Shown here: positions 27,304 to 35,591 of the stretch, piece after piece
How positions within the stretch are numbered: position 1 is the stretch's first letter
Layout of the letters: each line of letters opens with the position of its first letter
Source of the DNA: Hyphomonas johnsonii MHS-2
GTDB lineage: Bacteria; Pseudomonadota; Alphaproteobacteria; Caulobacterales; Hyphomonadaceae
Direction of reading: 5' to 3'
DNA: 64,000 bases
Assembly (NCBI RefSeq): GCF_000685275.1
Contig: NZ_ARYK01000001.1
Span: forward strand, 310,001-374,000
Position numbers and translations under genes: made by a program
Notes under the pieces: model-generated
Seen by the model: only the letters and a program-made list of their open reading frames with translations
What the model was told of the DNA's origin: nothing
Databases searched by the model: none

Positions 27304-27780
27304 ATGCCTGACGCTGCAACATCCCCCGAATGGTGGTTCTACCATCTGTCCCGCACGACGCTGGAGCAGGCGGCGGCGCCGCTGATGGCGAAGTGCCTGG
27401 AGGCGGGCTGGCGGGTGCTGGCGGTTTCTCCGAGTGCGGAACGCCGGGCGGCGCTGGATGCGGCGCTGTGGACCTATGACGACAAGAGCTTCCTGCCGCA
27501 CGGCCAGGCCGAGGCGCCGGGGCTGGACGCGACGCGCCAGCCGGTGCTGCTGTCTGCCAGGCCGGACAATGTGAACGGGGCGGCGGCGCTGGTGCTGATG
27601 GACGGCGTCACCGTGCCGGTGGATGCACCCTACACGCGCTGCATGGTGATGTTCGATGATGGCGACAGCGGCGCGCGAACCAAGGCGCGGGCGCAGTTCA
27701 AGGCCGCCAAGGATGCCGGCCTCGTGACGCGCTATTTCCAGCAGACGCCAAAGGGCGGCTGGAGCGAGGCGGGGGGATGA
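27304..27780 (+). CDS. holC: DNA polymerase III subunit chi
   Basis: 158 residues. The N-terminal WWFYHLSRTTLEQAAAPLMAKCLEAGWRV and C-terminal FDDGDSGARTKARAQFKAAKDAG are the conserved ends of HolC. Chi links the clamp-loader complex to single-stranded-DNA-binding protein through the SSB C-terminal tail. Alphaproteobacterial HolC is well separated from the E. coli sequence but has the same length and blocks. In this lineage holC commonly follows pepA; here two genes intervene. The stop overlaps the start of the CPBP gene by four bases (27777-27780). Confidence 0.93.
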   Translation: MPDAATSPEWWFYHLSRTTLEQAAAPLMAKCLEAGWRVLAVSPSAERRAALDAALWTYDDKSFLPHGQAEAPGLDATRQPVLLSARPDNVNGAAALVLMDGVTVPVDAPYTRCMVMFDDGDSGARTKARAQFKAAKDAGLVTRYFQQTPKGGWSEAGG

Positions 27781-28499
27781 ACGTGGCGCTGGGAGACTGG
27801 GCCCTGTTGGCATTCCTGGCCGTGTTCGTGCCGGTCTGGGGATGGTTCGATCACCGGTCCTTCCTGCGCCGCGAACGGGCAGCCGACACGGACATTCTCT
27901 CAGCGGAATATATCAAGACGATCGGGTTTCACGCCGTGATGGCGGGCAGCGTGCTGGGCACCTGGTTCGTGCTGGGCCGGGACTGGACGCCCCTCGGATT
28001 CACGCCGCTGAACCTGTCCGGCCATTTCTGGATCGGCAGCCTGATCGCTGGCGCGCTGTTGATGGGGATGGTGCTGAATTTCCTGGGCGGGATGGTCAGT
28101 GGAAAAGGCGATGCAGCGCGCATCAAGGCCTATGCCAAGCTGGCGCCGTTCCTGCCGAAGACCGGGCGACAGCACAGGTGGGGCATGGCCCTGTCGGTCA
28201 GCGCGGGCATCGCGGAAGAGATTGCCTATCGCGGGTTCGTCATGTGGTTGCTGGCTTTCTTCATGCCGGTCTATGCCGTGATTGCGGTGCAGGCCATTAT
28301 ATTCGGCCTGGCCCATGCCTATCAGGGCTGGGGCGGGGCGGTGGGCACGGCGATCCTCGGCGCGGTCATCGGCGTGGTCTATTGGGCGACGGGGTCTCTG
28401 TTCCTGCCGATCATGCTGCACATGCTGGTCGATGCGATGTCGCTGAGCGTCGCCTATTTCACCTTCCGCCGGCAAGCCGGCCGCGAGGCGGGCGTGTGA
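27777..28499 (+). CDS. CPBP-type intramembrane metalloprotease
   Basis: 240 residues with about seven to eight hydrophobic helices. The three CPBP/Abi motifs are present: EEIAYRG (EExxxR) near residue 145, FGLAHAYQG, and HMLVDAMS. The family includes CAAX-prenyl endopeptidase Rce1 and bacteriocin-immunity-like proteins; bacterial substrates are seldom known. All metal-binding Glu/His residues are in place, so it is likely an active membrane protease. It is coupled to holC by a 4-base overlap. Confidence 0.88.
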   Translation: MNVALGDWALLAFLAVFVPVWGWFDHRSFLRRERAADTDILSAEYIKTIGFHAVMAGSVLGTWFVLGRDWTPLGFTPLNLSGHFWIGSLIAGALLMGMVLNFLGGMVSGKGDAARIKAYAKLAPFLPKTGRQHRWGMALSVSAGIAEEIAYRGFVMWLLAFFMPVYAVIAVQAIIFGLAHAYQGWGGAVGTAILGAVIGVVYWATGSLFLPIMLHMLVDAMSLSVAYFTFRRQAGREAGV

Positions 28500-28540
28500 T
28501 CATGCGGGGGCGATGCCCGGATAAGGTCTGATGCCGGCGC

Positions 28541-29311
28541 CTAGCCGCTGCCGGTCGACTTGACGTCTTCGGACGCAGGGCGTTGCGGGAAGATCATCAC
28601 GCAGCCGACGATAATGGCGAGCAGGACCAACGAGGCGATCGGCCGGCTGAGGGCGAGGCCGCCATGGTCGAGGGGCTTGTCGAGGAAGTCGCCGACCGTG
28701 GCGCCGAGTGGACGGGTCAGGATGAAGGCTGCCCAGAACAGCAGGGCGTGCGAGATGGCGGTGCGGTAGTAGAGCAGCGCGACTACGGCCAGCATGGCAC
28801 CGAACAGGCCCGCGCCGCCGAGATAACCGAGCGGCGTTTCGTCGGCGATCCAGTCGCCGAGCGCGGTGCCGAGCGTCTGCGAGACGGTAATCGTGGCCCA
28901 GTAGAACATCTCGACACGCGGTGTCTTCACCGATTCAACCGAGATCGAGCCTTCCGACCGGTTCCAGAGCCAGAGGACCGCCAGCACGCCGGCGAGCAGC
29001 AGCACGGACCCACCGGCATATCCGATGCCGATGGAGCGGGTGGCGAAGTCTGCCATTGTCGTGCCGGCCGTGGTGGAGGCGATGATGGTGGCCCAGTAGA
29101 GCGCCGGGCGGAACCGGTCGGCAGCGATCTGCAAGGCCACGAGGGCGATCAGGATGGCGAGGAAGATACCGGTACTGACGTGGTAGCCGAGGTTGAGGGA
29201 CATCGAGACGGTGTCACCGCCGGTTTCGCCAAGCGTGGTGGCAAAGATCTTGATGATCCAGAAGCCCAGCGTGACGGCGGGCACCTTGGCGGCGTGGGAT
29301 GAGAGGGTCAT
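28541..29311 (-). CDS. Membrane protein with four-fold internal repeat (COG4705-like)
   Basis: 256 residues from the ATG at 29311; the open frame extends to 29446 but the extra N-terminus is arginine-rich and non-hydrophobic. About eight membrane helices. A motif of the form (F/Y)W...(x)7-9 T.G...(G/A)D recurs four times at about 55-60-residue intervals: FATTLGETGGD, STTAGTTMAD, SQTLGTALGD and TRPLGATVGD. Each repeat looks like one helical hairpin. This matches the uncharacterised COG4705 membrane-anchored family. No function is established; the repeated G/T/D helices resemble a pore or substrate pathway, which is inference only. Confidence 0.75.
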   Translation of the reverse strand: MTLSSHAAKVPAVTLGFWIIKIFATTLGETGGDTVSMSLNLGYHVSTGIFLAILIALVALQIAADRFRPALYWATIIASTTAGTTMADFATRSIGIGYAGGSVLLLAGVLAVLWLWNRSEGSISVESVKTPRVEMFYWATITVSQTLGTALGDWIADETPLGYLGGAGLFGAMLAVVALLYYRTAISHALLFWAAFILTRPLGATVGDFLDKPLDHGGLALSRPIASLVLLAIIVGCVMIFPQRPASEDVKSTGSG

Positions 29312-29492
29312 GGCAAGGCGCGCTCGCGGCGACGGCACATTTGATGGTTGCGGCAGTGTCGTGTCCGCGAGGCACGGGGGCCGCGGCCTTGCGGCACGGG
29401 GCGAGCGTCTCTGCGCGGACCTTCGCAGAAGTCGCAGGCGCGGCAAATGAATTCTTGTTGACCTTCCAAGGCGTTCGGGCGCGCCGGGGCGT

Positions 29493-29828
29493 CTAGGCCT
29501 TCTTCACGAACTCCGATTTCAGGCCCATCGCACCGATGCCGTCGATCTTGCAGTCGATATCGTGGTCGCCGTCGGTGAGGCGGATATTCTTCACCTTGGT
29601 GCCGCGCTTGACGACGAGGGAGCTGCCCTTGACCTTGAGGTCCTTGATCACGGTGACGGTGTCACCATCGGCCAGCGGGTTGCCATTGGAATCCTTGATC
29701 ACCTTTTCCCCGGCGTCGGCAGGTTCACCTGCGGCCCATTCATGGGCGCATTCGGGGCAGACCAGCATGGGGCCGTCCTCATAGGTGAATTCCGACTGGC
29801 ATTTGGGGCAGGGCGGCAGGGCGGTCAT
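29493..29828 (-). CDS. yjdM: Zinc-ribbon PhnA/YjdM-type protein
   Basis: 111 residues from the ATG at 29828. The N-terminal zinc ribbon [21 protein letters not shown] is followed by the family block [30 protein letters not shown] and C-terminal [22 protein letters not shown]. It is the short YjdM form historically called PhnA (not phosphonoacetate hydrolase); the second domain is an SH3-like barrel. Function is unknown beyond a weak genetic link to organophosphonates. It is a single gene between the COG4705-like gene and ndk. Confidence 0.92.
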   Translation of the reverse strand: MTALPPCPKCQSEFTYEDGPMLVCPECAHEWAAGEPADAGEKVIKDSNGNPLADGDTVTVIKDLKVKGSSLVVKRGTKVKNIRLTDGDHDIDCKIDGIGAMGLKSEFVKKA

Positions 29829-29904
29829 GGCGAGGGTCCTCAGCTTGCAGTGATCTCCGCCCGTAAGCCGCTTGCGGCGGGCTGGCAAGCGCAGCGCTGG
29901 ATGC

Positions 29905-29933
29905 TTGCCCCGGCGGGCGCGCCCCGCTATAGG
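29905..29933 (+). promoter_or_regulatory. Candidate promoter of ndk
   Basis: TTGCCC (29905-29910) and TATAGG (29928-29933) are separated by exactly 17 bases, and the -10 box lies 41 bases before the ndk ATG. Both hexamers match the housekeeping consensus at four positions. It is divergent from yjdM. Confidence 0.45.
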
Positions 29934-29974
29934 CCCGGCCAGCATCCCCTTTCCATGACAACAGGAACCATCCC

Positions 29975-30397
29975 ATGGCCGTCCAGCGTACATTTTCCAT
30001 CATCAAGCCTGACGCGACCCAGCGTAACCTGACCGGCGCGATCAATGCCGTGATCGAGAAGGCCGGCCTGCGCATCGTTGCCCAGCGCCGCATCCAGATG
30101 AGCCAGGCCCAGGCCGAAAAATTCTACGGCGTGCATTCCGAGCGTCCGTTCTTTGGCGAACTGGTGGAATTCATGACCTCGGCGCCGGTTGTCGTTCAGG
30201 TCCTGGAAGGCGAAGACGCCGTTGCGAAATACCGCGACGTGATGGGCGCGACCAACCCGGCCGACGCTGCCGACGGTACGATCCGCAAACTGTTCGCGCT
30301 GTCGATCGGCGAGAATTCGGTGCACGGGTCTGATTCCGTCGAGAACGCGGCGATGGAAATCGCGCAATTCTTCACGGACGACCAGATCGTCGGCTAA
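29975..30397 (+). CDS. ndk: Nucleoside diphosphate kinase
   Basis: 140 residues. The phosphohistidine is His117 in the conserved NSVHGSDS. The N-terminal [15 protein letters not shown] and [18 protein letters not shown] are canonical. The enzyme transfers the gamma phosphate from ATP to NDPs through the histidine and is a cytosolic tetramer. It has its own candidate promoter and an intrinsic terminator, so it is probably monocistronic. Confidence 0.97.
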   Translation: MAVQRTFSIIKPDATQRNLTGAINAVIEKAGLRIVAQRRIQMSQAQAEKFYGVHSERPFFGELVEFMTSAPVVVQVLEGEDAVAKYRDVMGATNPADAADGTIRKLFALSIGENSVHGSDSVENAAMEIAQFFTDDQIVG

Positions 30398-30433
30398 GGC
30401 CGCGCGGCCTTTCGAGGCCGTCCGAGATTCATG

Positions 30434-30464
30434 AAGGGGCCCGCCGCAAGGTTGGGCCCTTTTT
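30434..30464 (+). terminator. Intrinsic terminator after ndk
   Basis: An AAGGGGCCC arm and a GGGCCCTTTTT arm pair with a single bulged G, and the hairpin is followed directly by a T-run (30460-30464), 36 bases after the ndk stop. A short GGCC-rich dyad precedes it. Confidence 0.75.
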
Positions 30465-30810
30465 GTTTGGGCGGAAGAGCCGCCTTTTCTCGGCGTGCGC
30501 AGCGAGGGCGAGCGTCCTGTCGGCGCCGAGCCTGGTGCATTCTGTCCCCGGCCCCGGGCGGCCCAGCACGAAAAGCCGGACGGGCGGGATGCCCTCCGAT
30601 TTTGCGTGATTAAGGCGAGCGGGGGAAACGGGGCCGCTGGCAGTGTGTTGGTATTGGGTAGGCTGGTTGCGACCCTGCCTCTCCCGCTTGCCGCCACCCG
30701 GATGATCAATGGGGGCCGGGCAGCAGGCGCAGTATGGCATGGCGCAGTGTCCGGTCGGACACGCAATGCTGAATGCCGTGTGCGGACGGGACAATGGCCG
30801 GGGAGACGAA

Positions 30811-30839
30811 GGGGGCGCCCCTGCGAAAGCGGCGCCCCC
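30811..30839 (-). terminator. G/C hairpin downstream of the GNAT gene
   Basis: GGGGGCGCC (30811-30819) and GGCGCCCCC (30831-30839) form a perfect 9-base stem with an 11-base loop, seven bases past the stop of the minus-strand GNAT gene. There is no long T-run on the minus strand, only TTCG, so termination may be partial. Confidence 0.5.
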
Positions 30840-30845
30840 CGGTTG

Positions 30846-31280
30846 TCAACCTGGGTCAGGCGTGAAGGCCAGTGTGAGCATGTCCTGCCCGGAGGCTTCG
30901 TGGACGTACTCCTTGACCTGCGTGAAGCCGTACCGGTCATAGAAGGCGCGGCCGATGGCATTGGCCTTGAACACGTCAAGTGTCACGGCGCCTTTCCTGG
31001 CCACGGCGAAATCCATCATGGCGCGGCCGTGGCCTTTCCCGTGATGGTCCGGATGCAGGAAGATGGCTCCGACCTCTGCGCCTACCAGCGCGATGAAGCC
31101 GATGGGCATGGCATTGTCTTCCAGCACCCAGATGTCAGCGAATGCGGGATAGACGTTTCTCACATTCTCTTCTTCCATCTCCAGGAACGGAATGGACAGA
31201 AATGAATGTGCGCGTGCGACTGCAGCACGCCAGATGGACACCACGGCGTCAGTGTCGTGGTCGGCATAGGGTCTGATCAT
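30846..31280 (-). CDS. GNAT family N-acetyltransferase
   Basis: 144 residues. GNAT motif A is visible as VGAIFLHPDHHGKGHGRAMMDFA, with the acetyl-CoA-binding Q/HxxGxG/A reading HHGKGHG. It is preceded by WVLEDNAMPIGFIAL and followed by LDVFKANAIGRAFYDRYGF, a typical motif B. The IWRAAVARAHSFLS opening resembles the PhnO/YjaB-like branch. Substrate unknown. It appears to be a single gene, with a 229-base gap to the MscS-type gene upstream. Confidence 0.88.
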   Translation of the reverse strand: MIRPYADHDTDAVVSIWRAAVARAHSFLSIPFLEMEEENVRNVYPAFADIWVLEDNAMPIGFIALVGAEVGAIFLHPDHHGKGHGRAMMDFAVARKGAVTLDVFKANAIGRAFYDRYGFTQVKEYVHEASGQDMLTLAFTPDPG

Positions 31281-31509
31281 TGTCAGAGACCCCTTTCATG
31301 TCTTGCGGTCCGGCCAGTGCCGGACGCGTATTGTCGGGAATTTTCGGATCAAGTCGAAGGGCTCAACGTGCCGGGCACGGAGAGGCTGATCTTCTGCAAC
31401 TTGCTTTTGGCCGCACCATGCGGGCCAACATTATCGGGACATAAAATCTCCGGCTCGATACGGCATGGCATACGGTATCGCGGGCTTTTCAACAAGATGT
31501 TTCCCGGCT

Positions 31510-32754
31510 TCAGCCGGCGAGTCTCGCGAAGTCGCCGCCCGTCGGGTTCTGGAACACGCGCAGGTCGAACTCGTGGGCGACCGCCAGAAGATGGTCGAAA
31601 ATGTCGGCCTGGATGGCTTCGTATTCGATCCAGTTGGTCGTGGTGGTGAAGACGTAGATCTCGATCGGCAGGCCGTGCTCGGTCGGCTCCAGCTGGCGGA
31701 CCAGGAAGGTGAGCGTGTCGCTGATCTTCGGGTGGGCGCGCAGGTAGGCTTCGACATAGGCCCGAAACGTGCCGATATTCGTCAGGTGGCGGCCATTGAC
31801 GCGCAGGGACGTATCGACGCCGGCATCGGCATTGTACTTTGCCAGTTCGGCTGTCTTGGCGGCGATATAGTCGGCGATGTACTGGACCTGCGAGAAGCGG
31901 GTCAGCATGTCGTCGTCGCAAAACTTGACCGAGCCGAGATCGATGTGGATGGCCCGCTTGATGCGGCGCCCGCCGGTTTCCTGCATGCCGCGCCAGTTCT
32001 TGAAGCTGTCATTGATCAGCGCCTGGGTGGGGATGGTGGTGATCGTCTTGTCGAAATTGCGGATCTTCACCGTGGTCAGGCCGATCTCCATGACATCGCC
32101 ATCGACCGAGTATTGCGGCATCTCGATCCAGTCGCCCACCGAGACCATCTTGTTGACCGACAGCTGGATGCCAGCGACGAAACCGAGGATCGGGTCCTTG
32201 AATACCAGCATCAGCACGGCGGTCATGGCGCCCATGCCGGCCAGGAAGGTCAGCGGAGATTCGCCGAGCAGGAGGGACAGGGTGGCCACCGCGCCGAACA
32301 TGTAGAGCAGCAGTTTGCCAACCTGGACGAAGCTGGTGATCGGGAATGTGCGCGAGATCGGCTTGGTCCGGTAGATGACCAGGCCGGCGCTCATCAAGGC
32401 GTCGAGAAACAGCACGATCATCAGCGTGAGGTAGACAAGGCTCAGCGTCTCGATGGCATCGGCGACGGCCGGAAACTCCACGAACACGGCCGGTCCCATC
32501 AGGCTGATCACCGCGGCCGGCGCGACGTGGGACAGGTGGGAGAAGACTTTCATCCGGACGAGCAGGTCGTCGGTGCGGGATTTTGACCGTGTAATGACCC
32601 GTGCGAGCCCGGCGACGACCACGACGCGCATGACGAGATAGGACAGGCTGGCCAGCGCCAGCATGACGAGTACGGCGGCCGCAGATGTCAGGCCCAGGGT
32701 CCATGAGTCCGACAGGCCGAGGCGTTCAATCAGGGGGGAAATCTCGTCAAGCAT
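31510..32754 (-). CDS. MscS-family mechanosensitive channel (YbdG-like)
   Basis: 414 residues with five N-terminal membrane helices (first at about 20-45). The pore-helix/beta domain reads FLAGMGAMTAVLMLVFKDPILGFVAGIQL, then VGDWIEMPQYSVDGDVMEIGLTTVKIRNFDKTITTIPTQALI, which is the MscS beta-domain signature. The length and the long C-terminal alpha/beta region match the E. coli YbdG (MscM-type) branch. These channels release solutes during hypoosmotic shock. A CCGGC-TGAA-GCCGG hairpin spans the stop codon. It follows purN on the same strand after 91 bases. Confidence 0.9.
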   Translation of the reverse strand: MLDEISPLIERLGLSDSWTLGLTSAAAVLVMLALASLSYLVMRVVVVAGLARVITRSKSRTDDLLVRMKVFSHLSHVAPAAVISLMGPAVFVEFPAVADAIETLSLVYLTLMIVLFLDALMSAGLVIYRTKPISRTFPITSFVQVGKLLLYMFGAVATLSLLLGESPLTFLAGMGAMTAVLMLVFKDPILGFVAGIQLSVNKMVSVGDWIEMPQYSVDGDVMEIGLTTVKIRNFDKTITTIPTQALINDSFKNWRGMQETGGRRIKRAIHIDLGSVKFCDDDMLTRFSQVQYIADYIAAKTAELAKYNADAGVDTSLRVNGRHLTNIGTFRAYVEAYLRAHPKISDTLTFLVRQLEPTEHGLPIEIYVFTTTTNWIEYEAIQADIFDHLLAVAHEFDLRVFQNPTGGDFARLAG

Positions 32755-32845
32755 GTGGGGGCCTTTTCAGTGATCGGTCGTCGCTGGCGTGTTTGACAAT
32801 TTTCGCGCCGGGACGGAACCCCTGCCTGCACCCGGTGTGCGCAGG

Positions 32846-33436
32846 TCAGTCGGCTTGCGCGATGCGGGTGCACGCCCTGGCCAGCGCTTCGGGATAGAGT
32901 GCATGCTCCAGCGGCAGGAGGCGGGCGGCGAGCGTGTCGGCAGTGTCGCCGGGCAGGATGGGCAGGCTGGCCTGCTGGATGATCTCGCCGTCATCGACGC
33001 CGGGGCTGACCCAGTGGACGGTTGCGCCGACTTCCGTCTCGCCCGCGTCGAGGGCACGCTGGTGGGTGTCGAGGCCCTTGTATTTGGGCAGCAGCGAAGG
33101 GTGGATGTTGATCATCCGGCCCTGCCATTTTTCCACGAACCAGGGCGTCAGCACGCGCATGAAACCGGCCAGGGCGATAATCTGCGTGCCGGCGCCCACG
33201 AGGGCGGTGTCCATGGCGCGCTCGAAGGCTTCGCGGTCCTTGCCGAAGGGCTTGTGGTCGACGGCGACGGCCTGCACGCCGGCCGCGAGCGCGGTTTCGA
33301 GACCGAGGGCATCGGGGCGGTTGGACAGGACGAGGACGGGCCTGGCCGGATAGTCCGGTGCGGCGGCGGCCTTGAGCAGCGCGGCCATGTTCGAGCCGCG
33401 GCCGGAAATCAGGATTGCGAGGTTCAGGCGCTTCAT
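32846..33436 (-). CDS. purN: Phosphoribosylglycinamide formyltransferase
   Basis: 196 residues. It catalyses the third step of purine synthesis, moving a formyl group from 10-formyl-THF to GAR. The phosphate loop LISGRGSNMAAL, the catalytic asparagine/histidine segment MINIHPSLLPKYKG, and the aspartate in VSPGVDDGEIIQQ are all present. The start overlaps the purM stop by four bases (33433-33436), forming the conserved purM-purN operon. Confidence 0.96.
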   Translation of the reverse strand: MKRLNLAILISGRGSNMAALLKAAAAPDYPARPVLVLSNRPDALGLETALAAGVQAVAVDHKPFGKDREAFERAMDTALVGAGTQIIALAGFMRVLTPWFVEKWQGRMINIHPSLLPKYKGLDTHQRALDAGETEVGATVHWVSPGVDDGEIIQQASLPILPGDTADTLAARLLPLEHALYPEALARACTRIAQAD

Positions 33437-34461
33437 TTCGCGGCGAGATGGCCGACGAGGACGGGCGTTTCACCCGCCTCTTCGAACTGGGCCATGGCGG
33501 CGTCGGCATCGCTGGCGGCGACGGCGAAGACGAGGCCAATCCCCATGTTGAAGGTGCGGTGCATCTCGTCTTCGGTGACGTTGCCGGCCTGTTGCAGCCA
33601 CTGGAAGACCGGGAGCGGCGTCCAGGCCGTGCGGTCGATGACCGGCTTGAGGTGGCCCGGCACCATGCGCGGCGTGTTCTCGGTGAGGCCGCCGCCGGTG
33701 ATGTGGGCGAGGCCTTTGACAAGGCCGGAGCGGATCAGCGGCAGTGCGATGGCGGCGTAGAGGCGCGTCGGCGTCAGCAGGGCTTCGCCGAGCGTTGCAT
33801 GGTCGCTGAAGGGCGAGGGCGAGGCGTAATTCAGGCCTTCGCGCTCGACGATGCGGCGGATCAGGGAATAGCCGTTGGAGTGCGGGCCGGAGGACGCGAT
33901 GCCGATCAGCACGTCGCCGGCCACCATGTCGTCCATGCGGGGCAGGACCTTGTCGCGGTCCACGGCGCCGACGACGAAGCCGGCGAGATCGTAATGGCCG
34001 GGCGGGTACATGCCGGGCATTTCAGCGGTCTCACCGCCGACAAGGGCGCAGCCGGACTGGCGACAGCCCTCGGCAATGCCGGAGATGACGGCTTCGGCGA
34101 TGCCGCCTTCGAGCTTGCCGGTGGCGAAATAGTCGAGAAAAAAGAGGGGCTCGGCACCCTGGGCCAGAACGTCATTGGCGCACATGGCAACGAGGTCGAT
34201 GCCGACCGTGTTGTGGATTTCCGCCTCGAAGGCGAGCATCAGCTTGGTGCCGACACCATCCGTACCGGAGACGAGGATGGGGTCGTCATATCCGGCTTTC
34301 TTCAAATCAAACAAGGCGCCAAAGCCGCCGAGGCCGCCCATTACGCCGGCGCGGGCGGTGGCCTTGGCCATCGGGCCGATGGCACCGACAAGCCGCTCGC
34401 CTGCCTCAATATCGACACCGGCGTCACGGTAAGAAAGGGAGGATTTCGGCGTTTCTGTCAT
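33433..34461 (-). CDS. purM: Phosphoribosylformylglycinamidine cyclo-ligase
   Basis: 342 residues. AIR synthase closes the imidazole ring in purine synthesis, using ATP. It has the conserved YRDAGVDIEAGERLVGAI start, SGTDGVGTKLMLAFE, VAMCANDVLAQGAEPLFFLDY and GGETAEMPGMY. It is the first gene of the purM-purN operon, divergent from the DUF2066 gene, an arrangement conserved in alphaproteobacteria. Confidence 0.97.
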   Translation of the reverse strand: MTETPKSSLSYRDAGVDIEAGERLVGAIGPMAKATARAGVMGGLGGFGALFDLKKAGYDDPILVSGTDGVGTKLMLAFEAEIHNTVGIDLVAMCANDVLAQGAEPLFFLDYFATGKLEGGIAEAVISGIAEGCRQSGCALVGGETAEMPGMYPPGHYDLAGFVVGAVDRDKVLPRMDDMVAGDVLIGIASSGPHSNGYSLIRRIVEREGLNYASPSPFSDHATLGEALLTPTRLYAAIALPLIRSGLVKGLAHITGGGLTENTPRMVPGHLKPVIDRTAWTPLPVFQWLQQAGNVTEDEMHRTFNMGIGLVFAVAASDADAAMAQFEEAGETPVLVGHLAAK

Positions 34462-34568
34462 GATGTCTCGCGCGTTAGCATGGGGAAATCGCCTGATCCA
34501 GTGCTGCTTGCGGTTCCAGCCCCGGCATCGGCTTGCTACAAGAAGTCCTGATCTGGAGGTCGTTGACC

Positions 34569-35591
34569 ATGATTCGTTTGCTTTTCGCCTCGCTAATCCT
34601 TGTTTTTGCGGCCGTCCTTCCGGCTGCCGCCGATACGCGGGAAGTATACACGATCCGCGATATTTCGGTGGACGAACAGGCGGCGAGCGTGATCGAGGCG
34701 CGTGATCGGGCGATGGGGGCCGCGCGGGTCAAGGCCGCCACGGCACTGATCAACAAGATCACGCTGGCGGAAGACCGGGCCTCGGTTGGCGGCGTGCCGA
34801 TCGACTACGATCTCGCCTCGCGCCTGTCGGCGGCCGTTGACGTGCAGGAAGAAACGGCCGGCGCGGGCCGTTATCGCGGCGTGCTGTCGGTTGTGCTGAA
34901 CCCGCTGATGGTGCGCGCGCATCTCGACAGCCTCGGCATTCCCTATGTCGATACACAGGGGCCGCTCGGCCTGATGGTGCCGCTGGCGACGAACTACCAG
35001 CTGCAGGAAGCCTGGCGCGCGGCGCTTGGCGCCAGCAACATGAACGCCCTGTCGCCCTACATCACGGCGTCCGATCCCGGCTATTCGCAGTTCAGCGACT
35101 GGAGCGCCGTGGCGCCCGAAGCGGCCACCGTGAACGCCCGGCGCGGCGTGCTGGCCGAACTCAGCGGACGCGACGGGGCCTACCGGGTCCAGCTGTCGAC
35201 CGTGACCACCGCTGGCACGGAACTGGTCGGCACGACCTATGCTGCGCCGACGCTCAGCGATGCGGCGGCGGCGGCGGTCGCCTACATGGACGAAAACTGG
35301 AAGCAGCGCTCGATCATCCGCACCGACGGCCCGCACACTACGACGAATGCCAGCGTCCGCTATACGTCGCTGGCCGAGTGGAACACGCTGCGCACAGCAC
35401 TGGCGCGGTCGCCGCTGGTGTCGGATTTCAAGATCACCGCGATTGCCCGCGACGGGGCCCTGGTGACCTTTGCCTATGCCGGTGACGCGCCGCGGCTGCA
35501 GAACGACCTGTTGCAGCGCGGTGTATCGCTGGTGCCGGATGCCGACGGCATGGTGCTGACGTCGGCTGTGTCCTCCTCGGGGGTGCAGTGA
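34569..35591 (+). CDS. DUF2066 domain-containing secreted protein
   Basis: 340 residues from the ATG at 34569, which gives a signal peptide (MIRLLFASLILVFAAVLP, cleaved near AAA). The N-terminal block TIRDISVDEQAASVIEARDRAMGAARVKAA...LINKIT is the DUF2066 signature. The family is periplasmic, of unknown function, and sits next to purM and the DnaA-related gene in many alpha- and gammaproteobacteria. Its stop overlaps the GTG start of the HdaA gene (GTGA at 35588-35591), so the two are translationally coupled. Confidence 0.88.
   Translation: MIRLLFASLILVFAAVLPAAADTREVYTIRDISVDEQAASVIEARDRAMGAARVKAATALINKITLAEDRASVGGVPIDYDLASRLSAAVDVQEETAGAGRYRGVLSVVLNPLMVRAHLDSLGIPYVDTQGPLGLMVPLATNYQLQEAWRAALGASNMNALSPYITASDPGYSQFSDWSAVAPEAATVNARRGVLAELSGRDGAYRVQLSTVTTAGTELVGTTYAAPTLSDAAAAAVAYMDENWKQRSIIRTDGPHTTTNASVRYTSLAEWNTLRTALARSPLVSDFKITAIARDGALVTFAYAGDAPRLQNDLLQRGVSLVPDADGMVLTSAVSSSGVQ

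Larger units (their letters stand above)
30398..30845. other. 448-base non-coding stretch between ndk and the GNAT gene
   Basis: It contains the ndk terminator (30434-30464) and a G/C hairpin beside the GNAT stop (30811-30839). Between them lies a G-rich segment of about 340 bases with frames open on both strands but no ribosome site, no coding-like third-position bias that I can see, and no recognisable protein. It does not fold into an obvious tRNA. The conceptual minus-strand translation looks like the arginine/proline-rich product of a GC-rich intergenic repeat, not a gene. I see nothing else in it. Confidence 0.5.
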
